A stretch of DNA of 64,000 nt, from NCBI GenBank assembly GCA_033439685.1, contig JAUEDM010000003.1, positions 3,192,001 to 3,256,000 of the forward strand. Reading direction: 5' to 3'. The notes below the pieces were generated by a model. The model worked only from the letters and a program-made list of their open reading frames with translations. It was not told the DNA's origin and made no database searches. Within the stretch, counting starts at the first letter, position 1; every line of letters begins with the position of its first letter. This stretch comes from Apodospora peruviana (Eukaryota; Ascomycota; Sordariomycetes; Sordariales; Lasiosphaeriaceae). This document shows, in pieces, positions 11,559-23,079 of this stretch. A program made the translations under genes and the position numbers.

Positions 11559-13385
11559 TTATTTCATTTCTCCTCCTTCCAAATGGGCCGCTTCATCCCT
11601 ACACCTCTGGCACATGCACCAGCCTCCCAAGCTTCCCTTGGCCCATTCTCTTCGGTCCTGGACCGGAAGGTTCACATCACAGTAGTGATTGAATATCTCT
11701 TCCCCGGCTTTGATGCCTCCAGGTTGATTGCCAACAACACGGGTCTCTCTTGCCCAGAGCACCATGCGGCCACCCCACTCCCAGGTAACATTGGGATTAC
11801 AGTCGTGGTTCGCCAAACACCAGAACGGATGAACAGCCGCAACATCAGGCCGTCCATCCCGCTTGGTCTTGCGGGCCGAGGCGGTACCGCGGAACTTGGC
11901 ATATGCCGTGTTAAAGACCCATGTATCGTAGCGGTCAAGAGAAGCGTAGATGTCGATATCCATCTTCTCCAAGATGTGAAGAGGCATCTCGATATTGCTC
12001 TTAAAGGAGAAAGGGAGGGTCCACTCGGGTGGCGGTTCGGCATTGATGGACAGGTCAAGATCGTTTATCGAGGTCGGGACGAAGTCGCCCCAGATGTATT
12101 TCACCTCGGTCAGGTCCAAGGGGTGGACATCCTGGTGTGACGACATAGCCAAAAGACGGGCCAGGAGGAGAATATAAAGCGACTCGTCGGCAACGCTGGC
12201 TTCTGGGTCTTTGGCAATAGAATCGACGTCTTTATCACACACCGCAGGATGGTACTGTTCTTGTGCTTTGGAGAGGCAGACTTCGTCGCAAAAGACAGTA
12301 TCATAGCACTCGGGGCAACTTTGTGCCTGCGTCCCGAGCTTCAGAGGTGGAAGCTCGGACCCGCAGGCATCGCAAGTTGACTCCTTGTGCCGGTTGTTTG
12401 CGGTCAAGAGCGAGTACTCCTCCAAAACAGTCTCGCCAGGGGCAATATTTTCTTTCGCGAATAGACCCAACTGGCTGCAGGTTGGGATGATCTCGTATCC
12501 GTCCGTATCGCTCTCGCCCTCGAGTAGCACAGGGAGGCTTGACACCCTTACTTCGCACTTGGGCGCCATCGTGGCAAGTTTCTTGTTGAGAAACGACAAT
12601 GACTCATGGGAGAAGCGGTCTGGCTCGTAGGTATTCCATGGGTAGACCTCCCTTCGTACAGCACCACGGTTAGGAAGTTCGTTGTAGTGGACGGTTTCAT
12701 CCGGTCTTTTATGTAGTCTTCGTCTCGCAAGCTTCTCGACGTATCCCTTGATCTCTTGTAGATCTCTGTTGTTGGGCACCATCTTCAAGCCCCGCTCGCA
12801 GAACTCGAAGGCGCTCTTCAGGCTACCACACAGTACGAGGCTTAGTGACAGGACTTGAAAGCAGCGGACAGCGGCAAGGGAAGTCAGAGTTTGCGAGTGC
12901 CCTGGCCCGTCGGGCCCCATGCCGTCGACCATATCAGGCGCACCATCGGCGAGGGTCCCGTGTTGCAGCACAGAGGGAAGATCGGTAGACGAGTACTTTT
13001 CGAGTGCCTCTCGAGCCTGCTCGTGATACTCGAAGCTCTCGTCGCTGACCTCGTCGGTCAGGAGCAGGGCACGGTAGGCATCGCCGGCGGCGAGATCGGG
13101 ATAACCAAGGTCGGAGTACACAACAGCGCGCTCGAGGAACAAGATAAAGTCGTAAGGATCGCGGGCCAACTCGTCACTCAACTCCTGCCGACGCTGAAGG
13201 AGAGGGCCACGGCGAGAGTCTCCCTCGTCGGGTACGGATGCGGATCCGGACATGGACGGCGACGAGCCTTCCATGGCGCCCTTGAGCATGGCGTGTTGAC
13301 GGTGGGTGTGGTCGCCTGCCAGGGAGGTGAGACCGAGCGCAGAGGAGGGTGGTGGTAGGTAAGAGAGGTTCAAGTTCTGGACCAT
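11559..13385 (-). CDS. SET-domain protein with TPR-like N-terminus and MYND-like zinc cluster
   Basis: Single exon, 608 aa, starting at the first in-frame ATG (MVQNLNLSYL). Residues about 70-260 look helical and TPR-like (YDFILFLERAVVYSDLGYPDLA, then FEFCERGLKMVPNN). The SET domain is split by a Cys-rich insert (CDACGSELPP, SCPECYDTVFCDEVCL, YHPAVCD), as in the SMYD class. The S-adenosylmethionine site signature NHDCNPN and the later EEIFNHYCD are present, followed by a post-SET WCMCQRC. The family methylates lysines on histones or other proteins; the substrate here is unknown. The presence of NHxCxPN and the conserved Tyr suggests an active enzyme. Confidence 0.85.
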   Translation of the reverse strand: MVQNLNLSYLPPPSSALGLTSLAGDHTHRQHAMLKGAMEGSSPSMSGSASVPDEGDSRRGPLLQRRQELSDELARDPYDFILFLERAVVYSDLGYPDLAAGDAYRALLLTDEVSDESFEYHEQAREALEKYSSTDLPSVLQHGTLADGAPDMVDGMGPDGPGHSQTLTSLAAVRCFQVLSLSLVLCGSLKSAFEFCERGLKMVPNNRDLQEIKGYVEKLARRRLHKRPDETVHYNELPNRGAVRREVYPWNTYEPDRFSHESLSFLNKKLATMAPKCEVRVSSLPVLLEGESDTDGYEIIPTCSQLGLFAKENIAPGETVLEEYSLLTANNRHKESTCDACGSELPPLKLGTQAQSCPECYDTVFCDEVCLSKAQEQYHPAVCDKDVDSIAKDPEASVADESLYILLLARLLAMSSHQDVHPLDLTEVKYIWGDFVPTSINDLDLSINAEPPPEWTLPFSFKSNIEMPLHILEKMDIDIYASLDRYDTWVFNTAYAKFRGTASARKTKRDGRPDVAAVHPFWCLANHDCNPNVTWEWGGRMVLWARETRVVGNQPGGIKAGEEIFNHYCDVNLPVQDRREWAKGSLGGWCMCQRCRDEAAHLEGGEMK

Positions 13386-15900
13386 CGTCGGTTCCAAGTC
13401 GAAATGGACCGGTCTAGAAAGCCTGACAGGTTCTTGGGGGGTGCAAGGTACCTTGCATATATAGCTGATGGGGGAAGGTGACAACCAGGGAGCCGGTGGG
13501 TGGGCCTTGGACCTTCCCAGACTGCCAGATTCAGGACAAGATCGTGGGTACTGTCCAGGGAGCAAGCGCAAGAGCGGCCTGACACTTGCAGCTACCTCTG
13601 GGGGTTGCTGCTTTCCGGCTTCCGGCTTTTGGGCACCTAAAGGAAGGTATTGCTGGGGCTCGGGGCCCGAGTTGTGGGTTGGGCCTTGTGGGTTGTGGGC
13701 TTATATGGGATGGGGGCTCCCGGGGAGGGGGTCAAGCCCAGGATTGAGATGGAACCGACACACTCGAGATGGCAATTTCCGTCCCTCGCTTTTTATGACC
13801 CCAATATATGAATAGTTGAAATCTTTGTCTTGAGTGCAGTAGGGTATTCCACTTGAGTTTGGTTGCCTCCTCTCTGTGGCGGACGGCAAACTTAAGAAAG
13901 CACACGACAGCCAGAACAGACCACGTCCAGCCTGGGTGTCTAAAGGGGGTGTGTTGCTTTTTACAACTTTTAGCAGTTGCGAATGGAGACAATTTGGGGA
14001 TAGGCAAATGCAGTCCCGAACTTGGTAGCCTGACTGGGTATGTCGGTAAGTCTCTTGAACAGCCAGGTATTTCCGTATGTGCTCATCAGAGAGTTCTGCA
14101 CTTCGCAGATGCTGAAAAAAGCCACAGGTTCAGTTGCCAAGAAAAAATAAATAGACTCTTGGAGTGCGGGTGCCACGAAAGCAGGCAAGACCCTGTTTTT
14201 GACTTTGTTGTGTCTTGTCTCTTCTGGACGCCCTTGTTCCATCCACCGCCTCGAGGGAGCTGATATTATGTGACTGTCTGTCAACCCAACCTGTGCTTCC
14301 AAAAAAGAGGGCCAACGGGCCCTGCGATATCCTGGTGTAGCTGGCTCACCGGCCGCTGCAAATGCTCCGGGTGCACAGCGCTGGGCCCCAGGGCCAGACT
14401 GCAGGTGGGACACATGAGCAAAAATCAGATCAAGGATTATGCATCTGGATGCGATGACGGCACCGCGCACCAGCAGTGCACCGCACCTTCTGAACAAATT
14501 TGGTACTAACGGCCCATGATACATTGATATTAGGGGACCATTGTGGAGACCCGAACCCAGCTGCATCGTGGCTGCGACCCGGCTGTCTAGCGGCGGGGAT
14601 GTTACGAGAAACGCCAGGACTCTTCCAGCCAGCGCGCCGTGGCTCCGACTCCGTCCTCTGTCCCATTATTAATAATTGTCTCCGATAACACCGGGCTACC
14701 GCCGACGATAGTGTTGAGATTATTGCCCTCTCGGCATCGTGAGAATTGTGTGTCATCTTTGGTCGCAGAGAGGATAACCTTTCAAGTACCTGGTAAAACT
14801 CTGTGGTAGCAGGTGAAAACACAAGAGAAAAGTTCTGGCCCTGTCAGGCCTCGGCCTGCACGGGAGGGATGTGTAGTCAGAAGACCCCTAATGGCAAGCT
14901 CAAGGCACAGACAGCACAGGGCAGTGAGACAGGACCCTTGGAAGAAAATAACAGCCCGTCCGGGTCCCATCCCACCATCCCACCACACAGATAAGCGGGC
15001 GTTCGGGTAGTTGAGATCCAGGGTCCTTCTCCAAATTTCTGGCGTGCAGTGGACCAGTCAAGATGCCGACAGCGAAGGGGCCGAGGGAGCGGCATACGTC
15101 ATAGTCGATAGCCCATTGACCCTGCGCACATGGCGCGGCCAACTCCAAGTTCCCATCATTGCGGTTCCTTGGTTCATGGCGTGTTAGTCCTTTTTCGTCT
15201 TACTGCCTGCTTCGTACGCGTCGTGAAGCTTTGGCTCTATCGAAAAGCGTTGAGTGAGAGTCGCCCGGCTCTTTCGACCGCAACAGCATCCTACCTTAGC
15301 TGCTTAGGTACCTACACGTCTTACAACTGAAGTCTAGTGCGCCGACGACAGTCACCGGCCAGTTGCGTTACCGGGCCCCCGTTTTCCGTTTTCAACCGAC
15401 GGGAACAACACGCACAAATGGTCGTTGAACATCTTTTCGCCACTTGCCATGACCGAGAGGATTAGGGGTCTACGGCGTATGAGTGCACGATCACGATCAC
15501 GATCACGATCACACCACGTAACAGCTAGGTACAGTACCCCTCGTGTCTCTGATGTCCTGGTGCCTGGGATGATCTGGTTGATAGTCAGCATAGTGTACAT
15601 GTAGTGTACAGTAAGTGTATGTCTACCTTACCCAAACGACCAATGCCACCATACACAAGTGCGGGTTATTACTCACTATCACGCTCATTCATCCTGACCC
15701 ACCTTGGTGCACCATGGCCTCGTCGAGAACAGCTGAAGTTCAAGTCTCCTTTACACGTGTATACGAATGACAAATACTCTTAGACCCCTAATCATCATAA
15801 TCCTCTAGTCTAACTACTTGATATAGGTACTGCGTACTCTCGATATTTTGCTCCAGCAATGCCCCGATAGTCCTGCAGGTTATGTGGGTGCGGGGGAGGC
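13386..15900. other. 2.5-kb intergenic region upstream of the SET gene
   Basis: It lies between the SET gene start and the 3' end of the PHO13-like gene. No coding sequence could be supported. A G-rich stretch at about 13600-13740, with repeated GTGGGTT-type words and a CTCGGGGCCCGAG palindrome, lies 215-355 bp upstream of the SET ATG and probably belongs to its promoter. A four-unit GATCAC repeat sits at 15489-15512. Confidence 0.55.
15489..15512. repeat. Four tandem GATCAC hexamers
   Basis: Four perfect tandem copies of GATCAC in non-coding DNA about 400 bp beyond the 3' end of the PHO13-like gene. It is a short simple repeat with no assigned role. Confidence 0.9.
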
Positions 15901-16993
15901 TCACTGAGCGGCTCCGTGGAGGTCACTCAGTTTGTCAACATAGAACGCTGGCACCGCAATAGCGTCTTTCGCCTCCCAGTCGGTCTTCTTATTCACGCCT
16001 GTCAAGACGGCAAGTGTGCCACCTAGCTTGCCCTCTATTCCGAATTTGATGTCCGTGTCAAGACGATCTCCTATCATGCACGTGCGCCCACGATCGAGGC
16101 GAAACTTCCCTTCAATGGCATCCATCATGGCCTGGCTGGGCTTGCCGAGCGCCACCGGCTTCGTTCCTGTCGCGTTGGTAAGCGGAATGCTGATAGACCC
16201 GGCGCCGGGGAAGAAGCTGTGGTTCATGGGGAACGTCGCATCCACATTGGTGGCCAAAAAGACTGCACCACGCCTGAGATACTGGTGCGCGTGGGAGAGC
16301 TTCAAGTAGTTGATGTGGAAGTCAAGACCGGCCAGAACGCAACCCACTTCAGGGTCCAGGTGAGAACCATCTGCGATGCCCTGCCAGTCCTCCGGAGTCA
16401 TGTCTCTCCGGAAGTTCGGGTCGGTCCCGCCGATGAAAGGCACATTCTCGGTCCTCAGCTCGCTCTCGATGCCGGCCTCGCCGATGACGAACACCTTGTT
16501 CTTTCCAGCCGGGAGCTTCAGGATCCGTGACAGGTAGATGGCCGCTGAATATGCCGAGCCAAAGATTTCCTCAACATCTGAGGGGATTCCCAAGGCGGTG
16601 AACTTCTTCTGATAGTCCGGCCGCGACTTGGTGGAATTATTTGTGACAAACACCGTCTTCTTGCCTAATCCAGGTTACAGCGCCTCGGACGACTCAGAGC
16701 GGAGCTGAAGGGGTCTAACCTCTAGATCTCAGCAATTCCAAGGTCTCGACGATCCCCTCAAAGAGATGATCTCCAGTCCACAGCACACCTGTCGAAGATC
16801 AAAGCGTGTCAACATCTAGCCCGCCGTGAGCCAGCTGAACGAGTGTGTCTTACCATCACAATCAATTAGAAAAACCTAATGGCGGTGAGCAATCCAGTGC
16901 ATCCAAAGAAAAACGGGACAAACGCACATCAAATTGGTCAATGAAGGCGTTGATGGCGGCAGCATCGCCGGTCAGGTACTTTGCTTGCGCCAT
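15901..16993 (-). CDS. pho13: PHO13-like HAD phosphatase (4-nitrophenylphosphatase / phosphoglycolate phosphatase)
   Basis: Four exons on the minus strand: 16993-16928, 16875-16854, 16788-16720 and 16664-15901, giving 306 aa, the usual length for this family. Exon 2 is only 22 nt and encodes VFLIDCD, including the nucleophile and acid Asp residues of the HAD motif DCDGVLW. Later motifs are TVFVTNNSTKSR, the lysine-bearing LGKPSQAMM, and IGDRLDTDIKFG for Mg2+ binding. Yeast Pho13 and mammalian PGP are metabolite-repair enzymes: they hydrolyse 2-phosphoglycolate, 2-phospho-L-lactate and 4-phosphoerythronate, the last being an inhibitor of 6-phosphogluconate dehydrogenase. The start MAQAKYLTGDAAAINAFI matches family members. 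The gene diverges from 6-phosphogluconolactonase. Confidence 0.93.
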
Positions 16994-19900
16994 TCTATTA
17001 GGATTACGCGTAGAGCGAAAATGTAGAGTTCAATTGGCCAAAGGCATTGAGGGGGATAGATTGGACACGCTGCAAATCGCTGAACAATTTCCAAAAGCGA
17101 GCAATGGCGAAGCGACCGGGAACGGGTCAATCGGTAAAGATTGGTAGAGGCTTGCCTTCTTTTCAGCGTCGCTGCCGCTGCCACCAATTTGCGAGTCGTG
17201 TCTTTCCGGGTCTCCTCCTTTTGGTCTCACCGCTGCCGGCGTCGCCCCATTGGTGCGTTTCCGCTGTAACTGGGCGACAGCCTTATCGTCCGGCCCGGGG
17301 CATTTTGACACCGCCGTCCTCTCATTAACAGTCGACCGGGCACGAAGGGAGAAAAAACCGAGGCGGACCCCTATTTCACGTGGGGTCCAGACTCGACAGC
17401 CTCGACAGAATCCTATCGAGGCCATTTGCGCGGAAGCCGCGTGTAGGTCCCCGATAAGAACGACACGGCTCGGGAGGTTCTTTTCACGCGGGCTTTCTTC
17501 CCTTGTCGACGAAGAAGAACGGAAGCCCCCCCTCCAACAAGGACCCCGCGCCCGCCCAGTGGTCGAACGACGAACGGTCCAACTGTGGGGAAGAGCAATG
17601 ACGCAATGGTCTTTTCCACGAGCTGCAATTCTCCAGGCAGGCGAGACAGGGTTATAGTGGGGTAACATGCACGCCCCCGCTATCTGGAACCAGCGAGAAA
17701 TTACCGCCCTGCACGACAAACACCACGAACAACGCTCTCTCCACACCCGAAGCTCTCTGCGAAAGAACGGGATGTGGCGGACTGCCGACCACCCGTGAAC
17801 TGATTCGGTATCTGGATACCTTTAGCACGCAACTCTCCCGTCGTGGCCGTTCCCGGCGTGATCCTACTGACCAAAAACGAGGCGCTCGAGATTACGCATG
17901 TTCTCGGCATATGCCGAAGTGTGTCGTGTATCCCAGAGAAACTGTGCGCGCATGTACGGCGACGTCACTGGCGTTGACAGTTTCAACTGTTATTCTTCCT
18001 TGGTAAAGTTTTGCTCCATGGCCAGCACATGGAAAATGTCAGTCGATATCTCCCAAAATGCCATGGAGGCGAAATTTTCACGATCTTGATCCTAGGAAAT
18101 CCAGTCTCCGGATGCAGCCCGATGTGGGGAACTGATCAGCAAATAAATCATACGATATCGACATCACCCATTCTCCTGGGACTCCAAAAGGAGGAAGGAT
18201 CTGTGCCACTGGGGTTGATGTCGCTGATCAACGACATCGTTCGAGAACTGGAGATATCAAAAATAGCGGTCTCCACATCTTGCTTGCCCGAACATCCATC
18301 TGTGGCTGATATTGATGCCCAGCCCCACCCCCTTTGCTCAGTCTCATATTCGAATCCCAAGCAAGATATGTACTGTTTATACACTACGGAACGTATACTT
18401 TGAATATTTTGTCTCGTATGTATCTCCGTGTTTTCCTCCTTCGCAGGTTCACGGTTTACTAGCGTTGCTGGTTGGTCCAGCTCAGCTTGTGAGCAATCCT
18501 AGGCTCGATACCAAAGGAGGCGCCCGAAGTCAAGACGGCCATCACAACTCGCTCATCTGGCTACCCAAGAGCTTGTGACGGTCACCTTGAATCTATCGTC
18601 CAAGGACGACCCACCGTGTTCGCCGACCTCCACGTGTATTCCAGGGTGCCCGCGCGTCAGACACATTCGCAATGGTGTTAGCGGTAGGTCACTAACAGAT
18701 TAGGGCACCGTACCTTCCTGAGTCTACCATTTGTTCTGTCCTATCTGCTGCCCCCGTGAACGACTTGAGTAGATATATTCGATATCTCAGCAGCTCCCTA
18801 TCAAGCAATTCCTAGAGTGGCTCTACGCCTGGGCCATTATCGTCCGAAATTGGTGCCATAGGCTGCTCAGGGTATGGTATACCGCAATGGGCCAAAGGCC
18901 GAGCCAAGATTTAGAAAGATAGCATCCCGCGTTCGCCTGGAGGTGATCGCTATTGTGCTACAAGGCTCCTGCCTGACTGGTCCAAAAGAAGACGCGATAG
19001 ATATGCGAGGCAGACACGGTTTGATAATAGCAGTCGCCTACCTTATCTCCAGGCTCAGCTCCAAAATGATCACCGAGCCCGCTCCAGATGTGAAATATCT
19101 TTGTCCTCTTGCAACCACCTGTGTCAATATCCAGAAAGAAAACTGGACCTGGTCTTGACAGCATCTTGGTCAATTCGATATCGTCGTGGAGTATCTGGGC
19201 GTAACGCACACCTATTCACAGGACCCCACAGCAAGCTCACAGCGAAGCTCAGCTCTTGAAGCTGCCAAGTTCAAAGCTCTACTAGGAGGTAAGATACCTG
19301 ACTCTTCCAACCGTTCACAGCTGCTCACAGAAGCTTTGGTCCCCTCCAATTATCACCCCAAGCCCCCAATTCTCTACTATAGTCCTCTTTTAATTTTTGG
19401 GGGCCGATTGCCATTGGTTCGTGATGCCGGAGCAACAAATCAAGCTCCAGCATTATCGATAAGCGCAAGGCGATGATGAAGGAGTGTTGTGCCTGCTTGC
19501 CGAACTGCAATGTGCGCCCCTCCAAGACGGACCTTCTCCAGAGCAAAGACACAAAATCCCGCTCAAGACAAGCGACGCACAGAAGGTCCAGTCTACACAC
19601 GCTCTAATTTTTTTTCCAAAGCACATTCTTGATCAGAAACCTCACCTTTTGCACCTAGTTTTTGGTTGCTTGGTGTAATTCGATTTTTGACCGCTGACAA
19701 TCATCATTTCGGGAAGTGCCTTGTTTTAGCTCTTGACCGGTCCCACCAACCAAACACCCAACGGCCAGTCGGTTCTTTGTTCGAACTTCGAGCTACATTA
19801 GCACTTACACTGTTTTGCTTTCAGCTTCCCCTAGCTACAAACAAACTGATCGTCAACAAATCCTCAAGGGTTCTTCGGATTGTCCGCCCGAGCCTGGCTC

Positions 19901-20106
19901 ACGAGCCGATTCGTTCAACTTGCGCGCAGCCGCTCTCGATCTTCCCCCTGCTTTACTTTACGTATCGCCTATCGCGGCGCCCCACCAAAATTCATACATT
20001 CGCAACCCCGCCCCCGCACCTATATCATCACTCTTGCGCCTGCGAAAAAAAAAGTTGTGAAAAGGACAACATCCCGTGACAGAAGATCATAAAAATAGAA
20101 TTGAAA
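16994..20106. other. 3.1-kb divergent intergenic region (PHO13 / 6PGL)
   Basis: It contains the promoters of two metabolically linked genes. The part from 17030 to 17750 is GC-rich; a 238-codon minus-strand ORF there overlaps the PHO13 first exon and has no family character. The part from 17900 to 19200 is less GC-rich, with only weak protein-like fragments that I could not assign. A TATA-less, CT-rich stretch just before 20107 suits a leader. No gene is supported. Confidence 0.5.
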
Positions 20107-20901
20107 ATGGGCAAGCAGGCCAATCTCTACTCCTTCTCGGGCGTCGACACGCTCGCCCCAGCCCTCCGAGCCTACGTCATCTCGTGCCAGGAGGCCGGCC
20201 TGGCGCGCCACGGCGTCTTCAAGGTAGGCGTGTCGGGCGGATCCCTCCCCAAGACGCTGGCGCAAGCCCTCCTCGCGCCTCCTTCATCCGACAACAACGA
20301 GGCCGACACGGTCAAGTGGGGGAAGTGGGAGATCTTCTTTGCCGACGAGCGCGCAGTGCCGCTCGACCACCAAGACTCAAACTATGCGCTGCTCAAGGCC
20401 GAGCTGCTGGACAAGCTGCCAGCCGACGCCGAAAAACCCGCCGTGCACCCGATCGATATCCAGTACCTCGACGACACCCAGGAGCTTGCCGACCAGTACG
20501 AACAGACGCTGGTGAGGTCCTTTGCGAGCCGAGACTCGGTCAAGCTCCCGATCTTCGATCTGTTGCTGCTGGGTTGCGGGCCGGACGGGCATACCTGCTC
20601 GCTGTTCCCCGGCCACGAGCTGCTCCGCGAGACCAGCGCCTGGGTCGCGCCCATCGAGGACTCGCCGAAGCCGCCACCGAAAAGAATCACGCTGACGCTG
20701 CCGGTTGTAAACCACTCGGTCCGCGTGGCGTTTGTGGCCACCGGCGGGGGAAAGAAGGGGATAATGAAGGAGATCTTTGAGGAGGGCAACGGCCTGCCAT
20801 GCGCATTGGTAAATGAAGGGACGGGTGAGAGGTGCAGTTGGTTTGTGGATAACGCCGCTGTGGAAGGGGTGAGCTATCCTAGGAGGCCGTTCAGCCTATA
20901 G
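20107..20901 (+). CDS. 6-phosphogluconolactonase
   Basis: Single exon, 264 aa, starting at the ATG in GAAAATGGGC. The enzyme hydrolyses 6-phosphoglucono-1,5-lactone to 6-phosphogluconate, the second step of the oxidative pentose phosphate pathway, in the cytosol. Motifs visible are VGVSGGSLPKTL (phosphate binding), WEIFFADERAVPLDHQDSN, and LLLLGCGPDGHTCSLFPGH carrying the catalytic Asp-Gly-His segment, then TLTLPVVNHS and FVATGGGKKGIM. Length and motif order match the SOL/DevB family. Its neighbour across the divergent region encodes the PHO13-like phosphatase, whose homologues remove an inhibitor of the next enzyme in the same pathway. Confidence 0.97.
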   Translation: MGKQANLYSFSGVDTLAPALRAYVISCQEAGLARHGVFKVGVSGGSLPKTLAQALLAPPSSDNNEADTVKWGKWEIFFADERAVPLDHQDSNYALLKAELLDKLPADAEKPAVHPIDIQYLDDTQELADQYEQTLVRSFASRDSVKLPIFDLLLLGCGPDGHTCSLFPGHELLRETSAWVAPIEDSPKPPPKRITLTLPVVNHSVRVAFVATGGGKKGIMKEIFEEGNGLPCALVNEGTGERCSWFVDNAAVEGVSYPRRPFSL

Positions 20902-21914
20902 GAGGACATGTTGGGTGACCCTGGGGAAAGTGGACAGTGGTTTGGAGTTTACTTAGCGGAGTAGAAACTTCCGATTCAGCGAATAAATGTTGGAGTTTTG
21001 GGGATGGCATACTCTGTGGTTATGACTACTTAGTTCTGGATGCGAAGAGGAGCTGAGCTCGGGATAGCGTTTTTCTTATGAACCTGGTAGATGTGCGATG
21101 ACGGCAGATTTTTGTGTTGTCATGGTTTTTTGCGCGCTGCAGAGTATCTTTGTGGAGATATCTTCTCCCACTCTGATGACCAGTGGTTGTGCTAATGGTA
21201 TGGTTCATGATACAATACCACGACTCCTTTTGGAGAAGCGGAGGGGTGTTTCTGCCTTCGTTTGCTTATAGACCTGGTTTTTATATATCATCCATCAATC
21301 TCATTGGTCATTATTCTGGTTGCTACGTATTCGTCTTGGTTTTTCCGTCACAAAAATTGAAAATCGAGTTAGGTAAGACCTGAACCATGCGCGCCCTGGT
21401 AGAAGGTCCTACCAACGTGTGAAGATGCCCATTGGCTGGGTAGCGCCTCGGTGATAGTTGCGAAAATGAACAAATGTCTATCTCATCTATCAAGAAGGAA
21501 GTGGATTCATTACCTTCTTATGGATAGCAGGATAAGGAAGCAAGGCGGAATGCCTGTCCTCACCCTCAGCTGAACCGGACATGTAGACAGCGAAACGAGG
21601 GATCCGTGACGATGATAAATAACTCTCACAACCGAAGATGGAGAAGTCAGGTCGTGTGAATAAGACTAATAATTACCAGCTAATGCCGTTGCTGTTGCTT
21701 TGGTATGTAAACATGATGGAGCAAAGGAAGGAAGAAGAAAAGGAGTCCCCGCTGATGTGTCGTCCAAGCAGTCGCAACCACAAATAGACTGACTCAGTCC
21801 ATCATCGCCATTAACACTCCTAAAAGACCTCTTGGAAAAGGCTTATAGCAAAGAAACCCACAGACTAACAGCGGACACCTGCTTAGCAAGCGATGACCCC
21901 TTGTACGGCCCATA
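20902..21914. other. Convergent intergenic region (6PGL / GH76)
   Basis: About 1 kb between two 3' ends. It contains only short, non-conserved ORFs and AT-rich sequence suited to two 3' UTRs and terminators. Nothing else is recognised. Confidence 0.55.
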
Positions 21915-23079
21915 CTAATGGACGTCGTACAGGTTTTTCGCGGCATCCCGGCTCTTCGAGTAGGCGCTTTTCGCGTTCTTTTGTAAGAAGGATTGGTAAG
22001 GGTGACCACCGACCGCCGAATCCAGGACGCCAAGGTTGCGGGCGAAGATGCCTTTGAAGGCCTGCATGTCGCCGTTGCAGCTGCCGGGGCACGGGTCGGC
22101 CAGGATGCCATCTTTGCGTACCAAAGGTGACGACTTCGCGAGAGCGCCGTCGGCGATCTTTCTGGCGCTGGCGAGATAACCTTTGTTCTTGGTGGCGCGG
22201 TATAGCTCTATATAAGGGGTTTAGCCATTGTCTTTGAAGGCGAAGGATGAGGAGATGATTTGAGGTACCCCTACCCGTTAAAGCCCCAAGAATGACTCCT
22301 TGGTTATAACTCCATACCGGCTGACCATTATTGACGCATGTACCGTCGGCCCTTGAGACGAGCCCATCATTGATACGATGGTGTATGTTGACCATGCCCG
22401 ACTTCTTGAACCATTCCCACGCATGCTCAGCCTTTTTCAGATAAGCCTTGTCCCCGGGTATCCTGTTGTGCAGCGCGGCGGCCAGGAAAATGTATAGCTC
22501 GTTGGCGATGGCATTCTTGTACGTCTCTTCGCGGATGTCTTGGTAGACGCCGCCCGCGCAAGGTGATTTGGTCCAGTACTTGTAGATGTAGGCCTCGTCG
22601 AGCTTGGAAATATTGAGATACGAATGGTCCTTGGTGAGGTCAAACATGGAGATCATCGCCAAAGCCCACCAGCCCGTGTCGTCGGTCGAGTCAGCGCGGA
22701 AGTTGCCGCCACCCTCCTCCCTCCCTGGGACGGGCGCCTTCTGGAGCTCGATGGTGTGCCGAGCGCGGTCCATGTAGTCGCAGGAGTTGGTCTTGTGCAT
22801 GTAGTCCAGCATGCTCTGGAGGGCGATGGCGCTGACCCACCAGGTGTCGGCCCAGCGGCCGGCGGCCTGGCTGTAGAAGGCTGTGTTCATGGCGTCGATG
22901 GCGGCCTTCGCGGCGTGACGGGCGTCCGGGACAGCATCCGGATCCCTCTGTTGTAGGGACTGGTACGGCGACGGCTGCTCCTCCAAAGAATGTTGACGAG
23001 GCAGAATATGGGCCGCCGAGTGGGCAACAAGCGCAAGGCCAGCAGCAGCAACTGCCACACGGGCTGTTGTCAGTCTCAT
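21915..23079 (-). CDS. Secreted GH76 endo-1,6-alpha-mannanase
   Basis: Two exons on the minus strand: 23079-22275 and 22207-21915, giving 365 aa. The start MRLTTARVAVAAAGLALVAH begins a clear signal peptide and is the first ATG in frame. The mature protein carries the GH76 signature DSTDDTGWWALAMI with the paired catalytic Asp residues, plus YKNAIANELYIFLAAAL and VWSYNQGVILGAL. GH76 enzymes cleave alpha-1,6-mannan backbones; in yeasts Dfg5 and Dcw1 are thought to attach GPI proteins to the wall. This protein ends in DAAKNLYDVH with no hydrophobic GPI signal, so it is predicted to be freely secreted, acting on fungal wall mannan or environmental mannan. Reading through the intron gives a false longer frame. 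Confidence 0.92.

Noticed and set aside
11466..12140. 224-codon plus-strand ORF
   Set aside because: Antisense to the SET domain and its NHDCNPN motif; a codon-bias shadow.
17030..17746. 238-codon minus-strand ORF in the PHO13/6PGL spacer
   Set aside because: Overlap near the PHO13 first exon, Arg-rich and irregular composition, no motif, and GC-rich sequence makes chance ORFs likely.
18330..18365. B-box-like ATTCGAATCCC
   Set aside because: No A box or cloverleaf could be drawn around it, so not called a tRNA.
18148..18384. Minus-strand fragment with GWGWASIS, weakly like a HET-domain WSWAS motif
   Set aside because: Single short match, flanked by stops, without the other HET blocks in the right order.
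21883..22274. Extension of the GH76 first exon through the intron
   Set aside because: The unspliced tail (GRGTSNHLL...) is unlike GH76; splicing into ELYRATKNKGYL restores the family sequence.
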